A stretch of 64,000 nucleotides of DNA. Source: an uncultured Collinsella sp. (lineage in GTDB: Bacteria > Actinomycetota > Coriobacteriia > Coriobacteriales > Coriobacteriaceae). Each line of letters begins with the position of its first letter. Positions within the stretch are counted from its first letter, which is position 1. The stretch is from the NCBI GenBank assembly GCA_902479075.1, contig CABSNK010000010.1, forward strand, positions 1-64,000, read 5' to 3'. The position numbers and the translations under genes were made by a program. Below, one piece after another: positions 7,263 through 16,123 of this stretch. Below the pieces are notes generated by a model. That model searched no databases and was not told the origin of the DNA. It saw only the letters and a list, made by a program, of their open reading frames with translations.

Positions 7263-8225
7263 TTAACCAAACCAATGTTCAACTTCGGCACGCGTGGGAA
7301 TCGATTGCTGAGCACCCAAGCGCGACACCGTCACCGCCGAGGCGCGAGCGCCCGCGGCCATGCACTCAAAGAGCGGCAGGCCCTCCAGACGGGCAGCTGC
7401 AAGTGCGCCGATAAACGTATCGCCGGCCGCCGTGGTGTCGACCACCGAGCTCGAAAGCGCCGGCATGCGCAGCGGCTCACCGTCATCGCCGAGCGTAACC
7501 GATCCGGCGCCGCCCAACGTGATGACCGCAGCTCCGGCACCCTTGGCGCGCAGGGCATTAAGCGCTTCGGCACAACTCGCGTCATCTGCGGGCAGAATGC
7601 CCGTCAGTGCCTGGCATTCGGTCTCGTTGGGACAGACGAGGTCGACTGCGGGCCACGCACCCGCCGGCAACTCACAGGCAGGCGCCGGATTAAAGACCGT
7701 ATAGAACCCCAGCTCGTGAGCGCAGGCAAGCGCCTCGGCCGTCGCCATCAGATCGCATTCGCCCTGGGCGATAAAGACGCTGCCGGCCGCGGGGGCGAGC
7801 CCACAGGCATCGCGGTCGAGCTCATCGGCCACCAGATAGCGCAGCGCACAGGCCACATCATCGCCCGTAAGCGCATGGTTGGCGCCCGGAGACAGCACGA
7901 TGCGGTTATCGCTCTCGCAGCGGATGATGGTCGCCGTGCCCGTCTCCACGTCGTCGCGCCGCGCCACGAACTCAACGCCCACGCCGGCATCCTGAAGTCC
8001 CGCCACCAGCGCATCGCCAAACGCATCGCGCCCGACCGCGCCGATCATGCACGTGCGCGCGCCCATGCGCGCAGCTGCCACGGCCTGGTTGGCGCCTTTG
8101 CCGCCAGCGTTGGTGATAAACCCGCTGCCGCCGACGGTCTCGCCCGCACGTGGCATGCGCTCGCACGCCACCGAAAGGTCCATGTTCATACTGCCGAACA
8201 CCGCAACGATGCCGTTATCTGCCAT
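7263..8225 (-). CDS. rbsK: Ribokinase
   Basis: 320 residues, PfkB family, phosphorylates D-ribose to ribose-5-phosphate with ATP. Signatures are NAGGKGANQAVAAARMG near residue 40, NPAP (mid), PNETE, and the C-terminal ATP/anion-hole motif DTTAAGDTFIGALAA with the catalytic Asp. I chose the Met at 8225 because GAGGAGGTTTCC lies just upstream and the FGSMNMDLS start fits the family; 11 additional upstream codons are open but have no RBS. It is the first gene of the ribokinase-nucleoside hydrolase pair. Its product feeds the pentose phosphate pool and PRPP synthesis. Confidence 0.95.
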   Translation of the reverse strand: MADNGIVAVFGSMNMDLSVACERMPRAGETVGGSGFITNAGGKGANQAVAAARMGARTCMIGAVGRDAFGDALVAGLQDAGVGVEFVARRDDVETGTATIIRCESDNRIVLSPGANHALTGDDVACALRYLVADELDRDACGLAPAAGSVFIAQGECDLMATAEALACAHELGFYTVFNPAPACELPAGAWPAVDLVCPNETECQALTGILPADDASCAEALNALRAKGAGAAVITLGGAGSVTLGDDGEPLRMPALSSSVVDTTAAGDTFIGALAAARLEGLPLFECMAAGARASAVTVSRLGAQQSIPTRAEVEHWFG

Positions 8226-8367
8226 GGAAACCTCCTCGTCTACGGGCTTTGCACCCACCGTCGACCGTCGATTGTGCGCCTTCGCACCCCCTATAACTTT
8301 AGTTCACTTTGATGTGGACGCGCGCTTGAGGTTGCGCCAGCAGCAAGCATTCACAGGAGCAGGCGGC

Positions 8368-8373
8368 TACAAT
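8368..8373 (+). promoter_or_regulatory. Candidate -10 box (TACAAT) of the acyltransferase gene
   Basis: TACAAT lies about 40 bases before the ATG at 8413; no convincing -35 was found. TACAAT boxes also precede the histidine kinase, coaX and prs. Confidence 0.35.
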
Positions 8374-8412
8374 GAATATGTGCTGACTATTCTCGTCATT
8401 GGATGATATTTT

Positions 8413-10665
8413 ATGGAACAACTCCCGCAATCGAGCTCACGCGGCCGACGCCGCACGGCCCAGGCGCAGACTCCGCACGAACGTCCGCAGGGCAAACCCC
8501 GCACCAACGAGACACACCGTGGCGCGGACTCACGTCGTACGCCCGCGTCCTCCAGCAAGTCCGCGCACGCCAGCGCCAACGACGGTGTCTGCTCACCGGC
8601 TGCCGACCATCAGACGCCCGCTCGCCCCAAGTCCCGTTATATCCCCGCCCTCGATGGCCTACGCACACTCGCCGTTGTCGCGGTGGTGCTCTACCACCTC
8701 AACCTCACCTGGGCGCAGGGCGGCTTGCTCGGCGTCACGATTTTCTTTGTGCTTTCGGGCTATCTGATCACGCGCCTGCTGCTCAACGAAGTAGCCAAGA
8801 CCGGCCGCATCGACCTCAAGAGCTTCTGGATCCGCCGCATTCGCCGCCTATTCCCCGCCGTGGTAACCGTTGTGGTGGTGACTTGCGCGTTGTGCACCAT
8901 TTTCAACCACGTGATGCTCACCAAGATGCGCCCCGATATCCTGCCGTCGCTGCTGTTCTTTAACAACTGGTGGCAGATTGCGCAGGATGTTTCGTACTTT
9001 AATGCTCTGGGCGACCCCTCGCCGCTCACGCACTTCTGGTCGCTCGCCATCGAAGAGCAGTTCTATTTGATTTGGCCACCGCTGCTGTTTGCCATGGTGT
9101 CCATGCATGTGAGCAAACCCAACACGCGCCGTGTGGTCCTGGGGCTCGCAGCGGTATCCGCCCTTGCCATGATGGTGCTCTACAACCCTACCGCCGACCC
9201 CAGCCGTGTGTACTACGGCACGGATACCCGCGTGTTCTCGCTGCTGTTGGGTGCATGGATGGCATTTATCCCCGATCGCGACCTAGCGCCGGTTCGCCTT
9301 GCCCATCGCCTGGGACTCGACCGCCTAGCGAGCGCTGCCAAGCGCGGTAAGCTCGACAAGGACGCCAAGGATGGGCATGGCGAGAAGACCGATTCCGCAG
9401 CCGAGACCGCCCCAGCTCAGCCGAGCGCGCTCGCACGCTTTTGGTCCTCATCTGCGTCCATCGACGTGCTGGGCGTTGTGGTCCTGGTCGGCCTTGCGGC
9501 CATGGTCGCGCTCACCAACGGCTACACCGCTTTCCAATATCGCGGAGGCACGCTGCTGTGCTCCATCCTCACGCTCATGGTCATCGCCGCCTGCGTACAG
9601 CCCCAGGGCTTGGTCGCGCGCGCTCTTGCCGCCGAGCCGCTCGTGTGGGTCGGCAAGCGCTCGTACAGTATCTATCTGTGGCACTATCCGCTGCTGCTGC
9701 TTATGAACCCGGTCGCCAACATCAACGATACGCCCTGGTGGCAGTACATCTTGCAGGTACTTGTGGTGGTCGCCGTGGCAGAGTGCTGTTATCGCTTTAT
9801 CGAGACTCCGTTTAGGAAGGGCGCCTTTGGGCGCACCGTTTCCGAGTTCCGCGACGGAACCGCCACGCCCGCAAGCTGGGTGCGTGCGCATGTTCCCGTG
9901 TGCGCCACTTGCGGCGTCGTGCTGATCATTGCCCTAGGAGGCCTCATCTTTGTGCCGGAGACCTCCGCGTTGAGCGGTGAAGGTGCCGAGATCCTCAACA
10001 AAGAAGCCAAGAACACCGCACCCAAAGACCAGCAGGCAGCCGACGACACCGACAAGGACAACGACGGCTTCCCCGACGGATCCTACGACCTGCTGATGAT
10101 CGGCGACTCCGTGTCGCTGCGTGCCGTCGATTCCTTTGACGGCGTGTTCCCCCACAGTCACATCGATGCCGAAAAGGGCCGCCAGTTCGATGCGGGCCGC
10201 GCAACATTTGAGGGCTATCTCCAACAAAACCTTGCCGGCAAGGTCGTGGTCTTTGCACTGGGCACCAATGGCCTGGTAACTGATGATCAGATCGATGCCA
10301 TCATGGCCGATGCCGGCGACAAGCGTATCGTCGCATTTGTAAACACACGCAGTCCGCAGCCGTGGGTGGGTTCCACCAACCAGGCTATCGCAAATGCCGC
10401 CACGCGCTACAAGAACGTGCGCGTTATCGACTGGTACGGATACAGCGCCAATCGCAACGACCTGTTCGACGGCGACGGCACGCACCTGTCGACTACCGGC
10501 GTGGCCGAGTACCTCAATCTCATCCACGATGCAGTCAAGAAAGACCTGCCCGTGCACCCCGAGGACCACGTTAACGATCCGCAACCGGCAGCCGTCAAGT
10601 CCGCCGGCGACGCGCTCGTCAACGCTCTCGCCTACAAGCCGCACAAGCTCGGCGGCGACAAGTAA
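8413..10665 (+). CDS. Membrane O-acyltransferase with SGNH domain (OatA-like)
   Basis: 750 residues. A charged, disordered N-terminus of about 75 residues is followed by an acyltransferase-3 domain with about ten membrane helices (YIPALDGLRTLAVVAVVLYH, 'FFVLSGYLITRLLL', 'FWSLAIEEQFYLIWP'). The His after VLY and the GLR motif are the expected catalytic elements. A Lys/Asp-rich linker leads to an extracytoplasmic SGNH esterase-like domain: GDSVSLR near residue 563 (Ser nucleophile), GTNG near 615, and DGTHLS near 685 (Asp-His pair). This is the layout of OatA-type enzymes that acetylate peptidoglycan or cell-wall glycans; the actual acceptor is unknown. No RBS is visible before the ATG, which is unusual for this window. 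Confidence 0.9.
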   Translation: MEQLPQSSSRGRRRTAQAQTPHERPQGKPRTNETHRGADSRRTPASSSKSAHASANDGVCSPAADHQTPARPKSRYIPALDGLRTLAVVAVVLYHLNLTWAQGGLLGVTIFFVLSGYLITRLLLNEVAKTGRIDLKSFWIRRIRRLFPAVVTVVVVTCALCTIFNHVMLTKMRPDILPSLLFFNNWWQIAQDVSYFNALGDPSPLTHFWSLAIEEQFYLIWPPLLFAMVSMHVSKPNTRRVVLGLAAVSALAMMVLYNPTADPSRVYYGTDTRVFSLLLGAWMAFIPDRDLAPVRLAHRLGLDRLASAAKRGKLDKDAKDGHGEKTDSAAETAPAQPSALARFWSSSASIDVLGVVVLVGLAAMVALTNGYTAFQYRGGTLLCSILTLMVIAACVQPQGLVARALAAEPLVWVGKRSYSIYLWHYPLLLLMNPVANINDTPWWQYILQVLVVVAVAECCYRFIETPFRKGAFGRTVSEFRDGTATPASWVRAHVPVCATCGVVLIIALGGLIFVPETSALSGEGAEILNKEAKNTAPKDQQAADDTDKDNDGFPDGSYDLLMIGDSVSLRAVDSFDGVFPHSHIDAEKGRQFDAGRATFEGYLQQNLAGKVVVFALGTNGLVTDDQIDAIMADAGDKRIVAFVNTRSPQPWVGSTNQAIANAATRYKNVRVIDWYGYSANRNDLFDGDGTHLSTTGVAEYLNLIHDAVKKDLPVHPEDHVNDPQPAAVKSAGDALVNALAYKPHKLGGDK

Positions 10666-10688
10666 CCTGCAGCGCAAGCTTCCCACAT

Positions 10689-10726
10689 CCGGAGGGGATA
10701 CCTGCTACGGCAGACACCCCCTCCGG
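10689..10726. terminator. Hairpin after the acyltransferase gene
   Basis: CCGGAGGGG pairs with CCCCTCCGG, with a small inner stem (CTGC/GCAG). It lies 24 bases after the stop. No T-run follows on the plus strand. Confidence 0.45.
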
Positions 10727-10913
10727 CAGTTAGGGACGTTCCTTATGTGCCGGCACCCAGGGACACTCCTGACACAGCAACGGAACGCCCTCCTTGCGAC
10801 CGAATTCTGGGCGCCTCGCCACCCCGGGCGTTGTTTCCAAGCCCACGCCCGCAGCAAACAACCCAAAATCACTCTTTTCGAGCCGGCTCCAAGAGGTCGT
10901 GGACAAAAAGGGG

Positions 10914-11113
10914 CAAATATGAGTACTGTTACCATTTTAGTAGCAGGCAAAACTACCCAAAATGACGTCTGAGCGACCCCTACAACCCCCTAAAGCAGCC
11001 AACCTGACTGGTTTAGCGCATATTGGAGCCAATTTTAATTAACATACTATCGGTTATGTTCATTATCTTCTTAGAAGTAAATGCCATTCACTTAGCAACA
11101 GTACTCATATTTG
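10914..11113. repeat. Large inverted repeat with 17-bp perfect arms
   Basis: CAAATATGAGTACTGTT at 10914-10930 is repeated as its exact complement at 11097-11113. The 166 bases between are AT-rich. It resembles the other large gene-end palindromes but is lower in GC. Confidence 0.65.
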
Positions 11114-11208
11114 GCATTTTCTGGCCACTGACATATAGCTAACCCCCTATAGCGGGCAAAAGAGGCCGAGGCCCATGGCAGCGGCCCGCTCGAAACCCAA
11201 AAGAGGCG

Positions 11209-12471
11209 TTAAGCGCTGTAGCCCATCGCTTGCAGGACAAACATGACAACCGTCAGCACCGTAATCACGCCAATGGTCGCCCACGTGAGTACATTCCACA
11301 CGCGGCCGTTACGGTTGCCGCCCATAATATGGCGATCGGCAGCGATAACCACCTGGAACACCAGCACTACGGGCAGCAGCACACCGTTAATGACCTGCGA
11401 GGTCATCATAATCTGGAACAGGTCGACGCCGGGCATAAGCACCAGCACGGCAGAGATGCCAATGATGGCCGTAATGATGCCGCGATAGACCGGAGCCTCG
11501 TCCCAGCTGCGGTCGGCGCCGCGCTCCCAGCCAAATGCCTCGCAGATAGCGCTCGACGTAACGCCCGGCAGCACGCAAGCGGCCAAAAAGCTCGCCGCGA
11601 CCAGACCCGAGGCGAACAGCACCGTGGACCACTGACCGGCGATGGGCTCCAGCGCGCGGGCCGCATCGGCAGCGTCGCTAATTTGGACGCCCGCCGGAAA
11701 CAGCACTGTACCGGTCGTGATGATGATAAAGCCGGCGATGATGTCGGCGGCAATTGAACCGCTCACGGTATCGATGCGCTGCAGCACGATATCGTCCTCA
11801 CCCGCATTCTTATCGACCACGTTGTTCTGCGCCAAAAAAATCATCCACGGCGCAATGGTGGTGCCGATCGTGGCAACTACCAGCGACACGTAGCTGGGGT
11901 CGTTTTGAATATTGGGTACGACCAAGTCGACCGCGACCTCGCCCCAGTTGGGGCCGGCCATAAAGGCGGCAACGATATAGGTCACGAACACGCAGCTCAC
12001 CAGCAGCAAAATCTTCTCGATGCGCTGGAAACTGCCCGACATGGTAAGCATCCAAACCAGCAGGGCCACCAATGGCACCGAAATACTCGCCGGCACCCCA
12101 AACAGGGCCAGGCCGCTCGCGATACCCGCAAACTCCGAAATGGTCACGGCTGTATTGGCGATCAGCAGCGCCGCCATGGCCAGCACGCTCCTGCGCACGC
12201 CAAAGCGCTCGCGAATGAGCGAGGCCAAGCCCTTGCCTGTGACGCAGCCACAACGCGCCGCAGTCTCCTGTGTCACGATAAGCAGCACGGTCATGACAGG
12301 AAGCATCCACAGCATCTTGTAGCCATAGCTGGCACCGGCGCTGGAATACGTGGCGATGCCACCGGCGTCATTGCCCGAAAGCGCCGCCAGAAGGCCAGGG
12401 CCCATGGCGCCAAAGGTGGCCGCAATGGTCAGCTTTTGTTTGGTGCTCGCCTTTTGCTTCGTGTTTTGCAC
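11209..12471 (-). CDS. Divergent NRAMP-family transporter (NRMT-like, probable Mg2+)
   Basis: 420 residues, about 11 membrane helices, SLC11/NRAMP fold. The first-helix DPGN motif is changed to NDAGG (residues 34-38) and the helix-6 MPHN motif to APWM (206-210 as IAPWM), so the soft-metal-binding Met is Ala. These changes define NRAMP-related Mg2+ transporters (NRMT), characterised in the related Eggerthella lenta. The gene follows a PRC-MgtE protein gene by eight bases, which supports Mg2+ handling. I chose the GTG at 12471, just after the upstream stop; 21 upstream codons are open but overlap that gene. No strong RBS, so translational coupling is likely. Mn2+ transport is the less likely alternative. 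Confidence 0.82.
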   Translation of the reverse strand: MQNTKQKASTKQKLTIAATFGAMGPGLLAALSGNDAGGIATYSSAGASYGYKMLWMLPVMTVLLIVTQETAARCGCVTGKGLASLIRERFGVRRSVLAMAALLIANTAVTISEFAGIASGLALFGVPASISVPLVALLVWMLTMSGSFQRIEKILLLVSCVFVTYIVAAFMAGPNWGEVAVDLVVPNIQNDPSYVSLVVATIGTTIAPWMIFLAQNNVVDKNAGEDDIVLQRIDTVSGSIAADIIAGFIIITTGTVLFPAGVQISDAADAARALEPIAGQWSTVLFASGLVAASFLAACVLPGVTSSAICEAFGWERGADRSWDEAPVYRGIITAIIGISAVLVLMPGVDLFQIMMTSQVINGVLLPVVLVFQVVIAADRHIMGGNRNGRVWNVLTWATIGVITVLTVVMFVLQAMGYSA

Positions 12472-12479
12472 GCGACCAC

Positions 12480-14324
12480 CTAACCCATGACTGACATGGT
12501 GAGCAGCACCGCGGCGATGCAGTACGCCACACACGAGATCATGACGGCAATGACGTTCATGGCGGTGCCCGACGTGTTGAGATCATGCTCGTCGCGCCAG
12601 AACAGCACCATCAGATAAATCACGGCGCTCATGTTGCCAACCAGGCAAATGACGGCAGCGATATTAAAGCAGCCGGTAAAGAGCTGCTCCTCAAACATGG
12701 GGGCGTCGGGGAACGCGGCGGTGCGCACCAGCTGCGCGCACAGATAGGTCACGAGCGAAAGGATCAGGCCCATACCCGTGCTCTGGAAGAAGAATCCCAG
12801 GTAAGGTTTGGGCTCGTCGTCGTGACCGTCGTACTCGAGGAAGTAGTTCTTGACGAACGACACCATACGCGAGGCAGCCAGCAGCACGAGCGGCATGGCG
12901 CACATGGGAAACACCACCAGATGCGCGGAGCCCAGCGCCGTCCCCAGCACCGTCGCCATAATGCACGAGGCGATGCCCCACACGACGACCCAGTACTGAC
13001 GATGCACGAACCAGCTGAGCACGTTCGTCGAGTCGTCCGACGCGCTATCGCCCGAGCCGACGCCCGCGATCTGCAGGTCCTCCTGGTGTTCCTCGGCGAT
13101 AACGTCCATGGCGTCGTCAAAGGTCACAATACCCAAAATGTGACGATTCTCGTCGCAAACGGGGATGGCGACCAGGTCGTACTTGGTCATCTCGTCCGTT
13201 ACGTCTTCCTGGTCGTCGTCGGGCGACACATAAACCAGGTCGCGATAGGCCAGCTGGCCCAGCGTGGCGTCGCGATCGGCCACGATGAGCGTGCGCAGCG
13301 AAAGTACGCCGGTGAGCATACCGCTCGGATCCACGGTGTATACGTAGTAGACGCTCTCGAAGTCTTCATCGAGTTTGCGAATCGCGTCAATGGCGTCACC
13401 GACCGTCGCCGTGGCGGGCAGGGAGACAAACTCCGAGGTCATGATGCGGCCGGCGGTGTTATCCTCATAGCCCAGCAGGTTACGAATCGCCTTCTCCTCC
13501 TTGACGCCCATCAGGCGCAGGAGTTTCTCGGCCTTCTCGTAATCGAGCTCGTCGATTAGGTCGGCGGCGTCGTCCGGATCCATCATGGCCAGCATCGACG
13601 ACGCGTCCGTGTCGGACAGGCCCTCGAGCATCTCGGTCATAAGCTCGTCATCGTCGAACTCCGAGATGGCCTCGGCGGCCTGGGCGGTGTCGAGCTGCGC
13701 AAATACCTGTGCGCGCAGGCGCGGGTCGAGCTGCTCGATAATGTCAGCAATATCGGCAGGGTGCAGCTCACCGAGCGTCTTGTGCGACACCGAAAGCTGA
13801 ATGTTCTTAGTTGAACGGTCGAGCAGGTCCATGTAGGACCAAGCGATGATGTCCTCGCCAAGCGGCTTGCCCAGATGCTTCATAAAGCCCTCGACGACAT
13901 GCTCGAGCGCGGGACTAATCGCACGCAGCAGGCCGCGAGCGCCCACCTCGGCACCCAGCAAACGCAGCTGATTTTCGCCCGACATGGAAAACTTGATGTC
14001 GTTTACGCGCACGACCTTCATGCCCTGCGTGTCGACAATCTGCTTGTTGAGCACGTCACGCGCAAGCAGCAGCTCGGTCGGCTGCAGATACGAAAAGCGA
14101 ATATTGGTCGCAGATGTATTGAGGTACACGCCCGTCTCGTCGATACGGTCGACCCATTTGCGCCAGCTGATCATAAACGGTGTCTTGCCGGGACCGCGGA
14201 ACGCAAGCGACGTCACGTGCGGAAAAACTTCGCCGGTGGCAATGCCAAAATCGTTCACTACGCCGAGCTTTTCGCCATCGACGTCCAAGACCGGCAACTT
14301 GAGCATCTCACTCAGATAATTCAA
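12480..14324 (-). CDS. PRC-barrel/MgtE-N/CBS protein with divergent membrane domain
   Basis: 614 residues. Order: PRC-barrel-like segments in residues 1-140 (LPVLDVDGEKLGVVNDF), an MgtE-N helical repeat domain at about 180-300 (HPADIADIIEQL, MDPDDAADLIDEL), a CBS pair at about 300-425 (GRIMTSEFVSLP, VAIPVCDENRHILGIV), and about five membrane helices after 450. The soluble half is that of the MgtE Mg2+ sensor; the membrane half is not a clear MgtE pore. In actinobacteria such PRC-MgtE proteins pair with NRAMP-like genes, as here. It may be a transporter in its own right or a Mg2+-sensing partner. A 320-base upstream region may hold a structured leader. Confidence 0.85.
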   Translation of the reverse strand: MNYLSEMLKLPVLDVDGEKLGVVNDFGIATGEVFPHVTSLAFRGPGKTPFMISWRKWVDRIDETGVYLNTSATNIRFSYLQPTELLLARDVLNKQIVDTQGMKVVRVNDIKFSMSGENQLRLLGAEVGARGLLRAISPALEHVVEGFMKHLGKPLGEDIIAWSYMDLLDRSTKNIQLSVSHKTLGELHPADIADIIEQLDPRLRAQVFAQLDTAQAAEAISEFDDDELMTEMLEGLSDTDASSMLAMMDPDDAADLIDELDYEKAEKLLRLMGVKEEKAIRNLLGYEDNTAGRIMTSEFVSLPATATVGDAIDAIRKLDEDFESVYYVYTVDPSGMLTGVLSLRTLIVADRDATLGQLAYRDLVYVSPDDDQEDVTDEMTKYDLVAIPVCDENRHILGIVTFDDAMDVIAEEHQEDLQIAGVGSGDSASDDSTNVLSWFVHRQYWVVVWGIASCIMATVLGTALGSAHLVVFPMCAMPLVLLAASRMVSFVKNYFLEYDGHDDEPKPYLGFFFQSTGMGLILSLVTYLCAQLVRTAAFPDAPMFEEQLFTGCFNIAAVICLVGNMSAVIYLMVLFWRDEHDLNTSGTAMNVIAVMISCVAYCIAAVLLTMSVMG

Positions 14325-14644
14325 TGGTGCTCCCCATCATTATTCCTTCGGGCTGCGGCCGTGATGGCACGCACTCCGTGGACTTCTGGATATGTATACG
14401 CATGCGCGGGCGGCACGCCGCTCGGCGCTTACACCCCGTGCATGCGCAGAAAGCACCTGCAAGGGGTCATCGACTGTATGGTCGAGGTTTGGATTTCACC
14501 TGCAACCTTTCTCTTGACCCTTGTTATCCGCAGTAACTATAGCATCAGCATCGCGCCGTGGCACCGAATTTATGCGCCGCACATTGCAGGCATACCAAAC
14601 GCTAACGCATCCGTGACATAGTCATTGGGGACGTTCTTAAACGA
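14325..14644. other. Intergenic region upstream of the PRC-MgtE gene
   Basis: No gene. It holds a candidate structured leader RNA on the minus strand (14448-14512), a second inverted repeat around 14402-14448, and a REP-like element at the deacetylase stop. Confidence 0.5.
14448..14512 (-). promoter_or_regulatory. Candidate structured leader RNA of the PRC-MgtE/NRMT operon
   Basis: On the minus strand AGAAAG and CTTTCT can close a junction with two inner hairpins (GGTT/AACC and TCGAC/GTCGA); TTGCAGGTG occurs twice. Downstream, GCGCATGC and GCATGCG can form another stem before the coding region. A metal-responsive leader would suit the operon, but I could not match it to the M-box or yybP-ykoY consensus. 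Confidence 0.3.
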
Positions 14645-14647
14645 CTA
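14619..14647. repeat. REP-like element overlapping a stop codon
   Basis: TAGTCATTGGGGACGTTCTT followed by AAACGACTA, a solo copy of the GGGGACGTTCTTAAA family. Its last three bases are the stop codon of the polysaccharide-deacetylase-like gene. Confidence 0.7.
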
Positions 14648-16051
14648 TTCCGTGGTGTCGTCATTTTCGGCGAGCTGGGGGAACACGGCGTTTTTGGGCA
14701 TAGTGACCTTCGTCAGCGAGGTGAGCTTTTTGCTCAGCGCCGTATCCGTCTTGACCAGATCGCTCAACGTCACGATTTTGTAGCCGTCGGCAATAAGCCC
14801 GTCGATAATCTGCGGCAGCGCCTCGAGCGTCTGCTCGGAGCACTCATCGCTATCGGTGAGCAGCACGATATTGCCCGGCGTCACCGAATCCAGCACCGTC
14901 GAGACCTGCTCGTCGGCACCGTTGAGCAGCCAATCGCCCGAATCGATATTCCACGAGACCACCGCGGACACCAAATCCATCGAGTCGATCCAGTTTTGCT
15001 CGTCAAAAGCGGCGTACGGGGCACGCAGCAGCATCGTCTTCACGCCGGTCGCCGACTTGATGGCGTCGGTACCCTTCGAAATTTGCTTGCGCACCGTCTC
15101 GCGGTCCTCGCCCTTGAGCGAATCGTCGCTGTAGCTGTTGGAACCGACCTCGCATCCGGCATCGACAATCGCCTTGGCCGTAGCGGGGTTGCCCTCCACG
15201 CTATCGCCCGAAAGAAAGAACGTCGCGGTGACACCCTTCTCTTTGAGCACCTGCAAAATCTGTTTGGTAGCGCCGCTGGGGCCCTCGTCAAACGTCAGAG
15301 CCACGACCTTCTCATTGCCCTTGGGTGCCACGCTGGCACAGGCGACGATGCAATCGGTGGCGGGCACGACCTCGCCGCGGTCCTGCGTCTTGCCCGACTG
15401 TTCGCCGACCCACACCTCGGAACGACCCTGGACGCCCCAGGTTTGCACGTACTCGATGGCACCCGTGCCCTCGACTTTGAGCTTGGGCTCGATGGTCGTA
15501 GCCTGCACCTCGTGCTTCTCGTAGACGTTGCGGCCATCCTTAATCGTGATCTTCTCGCCGCCGGTAAGCTCGCGGCTATCCCACTTGCCCTGCTTTACAC
15601 GCTTGCCGTCAACCTTCACCGACAGCTTTTCGCCGCCATGGCGCTTGAGCACGCTGTCGTCGACCGCCAGCAAATCGCCGGCGGAATAGGTGTCGGTCAA
15701 CTCCTGATCGTCGATAAGCGTCTGCAGCGTAGAGCCCACGCGCACCGCGGTCTGCTCTCCGTTGAGCACGACGTCCACACTACGGTTGATATAGCCCACA
15801 ACGGCGGCGACAAACAGTACGAACGCGCAGCCCACGGCGATGAGCGCGTAGGGCAGGCGAGACGAACGGCGGGGCGAACGCCCGTTGCCGATGCGTGCGC
15901 TGCGATCGCTAAACCCACGGCTGTGGTTGAGGTACACCGCGCCGGGCTTACGACGACGGCGGCGCTGGCCGCTGGGCAGCTGCCCCAAATCGCGACGCGC
16001 CGTCGAGCGCGCACTCGATCGCCCGTTAACATTAGATCCGTTTTGGCGCAT
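14645..16051 (-). CDS. NodB-domain (polysaccharide deacetylase-like) protein, ligands altered
   Basis: 468 residues. A basic N-terminal cytoplasmic tail (1-65) and one membrane helix (68-88) are followed by an extracellular beta domain with a G5/DUF348-like look ('VDVVLNGEQTAVRVGSTLQTLIDD') and a C-terminal NodB domain from about 245. The NodB motifs are degenerate: TFDEGPS for TFDDGPS (253-259), GSNSYSDD for the usual HSxxH motif, and LLTDSDE where a catalytic His is expected. RAPYA and DSGDW keep the other motifs. The normal Asp-His-His metal site is therefore Glu-Asn-Asp, so classical zinc-dependent deacetylase activity is doubtful; a binding or structural cell-wall role is possible. A REP-like element overlaps its stop. 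Confidence 0.8.
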   Translation of the reverse strand: MRQNGSNVNGRSSARSTARRDLGQLPSGQRRRRRKPGAVYLNHSRGFSDRSARIGNGRSPRRSSRLPYALIAVGCAFVLFVAAVVGYINRSVDVVLNGEQTAVRVGSTLQTLIDDQELTDTYSAGDLLAVDDSVLKRHGGEKLSVKVDGKRVKQGKWDSRELTGGEKITIKDGRNVYEKHEVQATTIEPKLKVEGTGAIEYVQTWGVQGRSEVWVGEQSGKTQDRGEVVPATDCIVACASVAPKGNEKVVALTFDEGPSGATKQILQVLKEKGVTATFFLSGDSVEGNPATAKAIVDAGCEVGSNSYSDDSLKGEDRETVRKQISKGTDAIKSATGVKTMLLRAPYAAFDEQNWIDSMDLVSAVVSWNIDSGDWLLNGADEQVSTVLDSVTPGNIVLLTDSDECSEQTLEALPQIIDGLIADGYKIVTLSDLVKTDTALSKKLTSLTKVTMPKNAVFPQLAENDDTTE

Positions 16052-16072
16052 GTGCCCTCCCCCATAAACACA

Positions 16073-16102
16073 GCGAGCCGGAGTTACATGTCTCCGGCTC
16101 GC
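16073..16102 (-). terminator. Hairpin after the PRC-barrel gene
   Basis: GCGAGCCGGAG pairs with CTCCGGCTCGC. On the minus strand it follows the PRC gene stop and is trailed by TGTGTTT, a weak U-tract. Confidence 0.6.
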
Positions 16103-16123
16103 CTCCCATCGTTTGGTATGTCG

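Larger units (their letters stand above)
10666..11208. other. Intergenic region between convergent genes
   Basis: About 540 bases with no supportable gene. It holds a hairpin after the acyltransferase, a fragment of the GGGACGTTCCTT family near 10733-10790, and an AT-rich block within a widely spaced inverted repeat (10914-11113). Confidence 0.6.

Noticed and set aside
7226..8312. Plus-strand coding frames opposite nucleoside hydrolase and ribokinase
   Set aside because: Shadow frames of two clear enzymes.
14448..14512. Known M-box (ykoK) magnesium riboswitch
   Set aside because: The conserved M-box segments were not recognised; only a generic structured leader is claimed.
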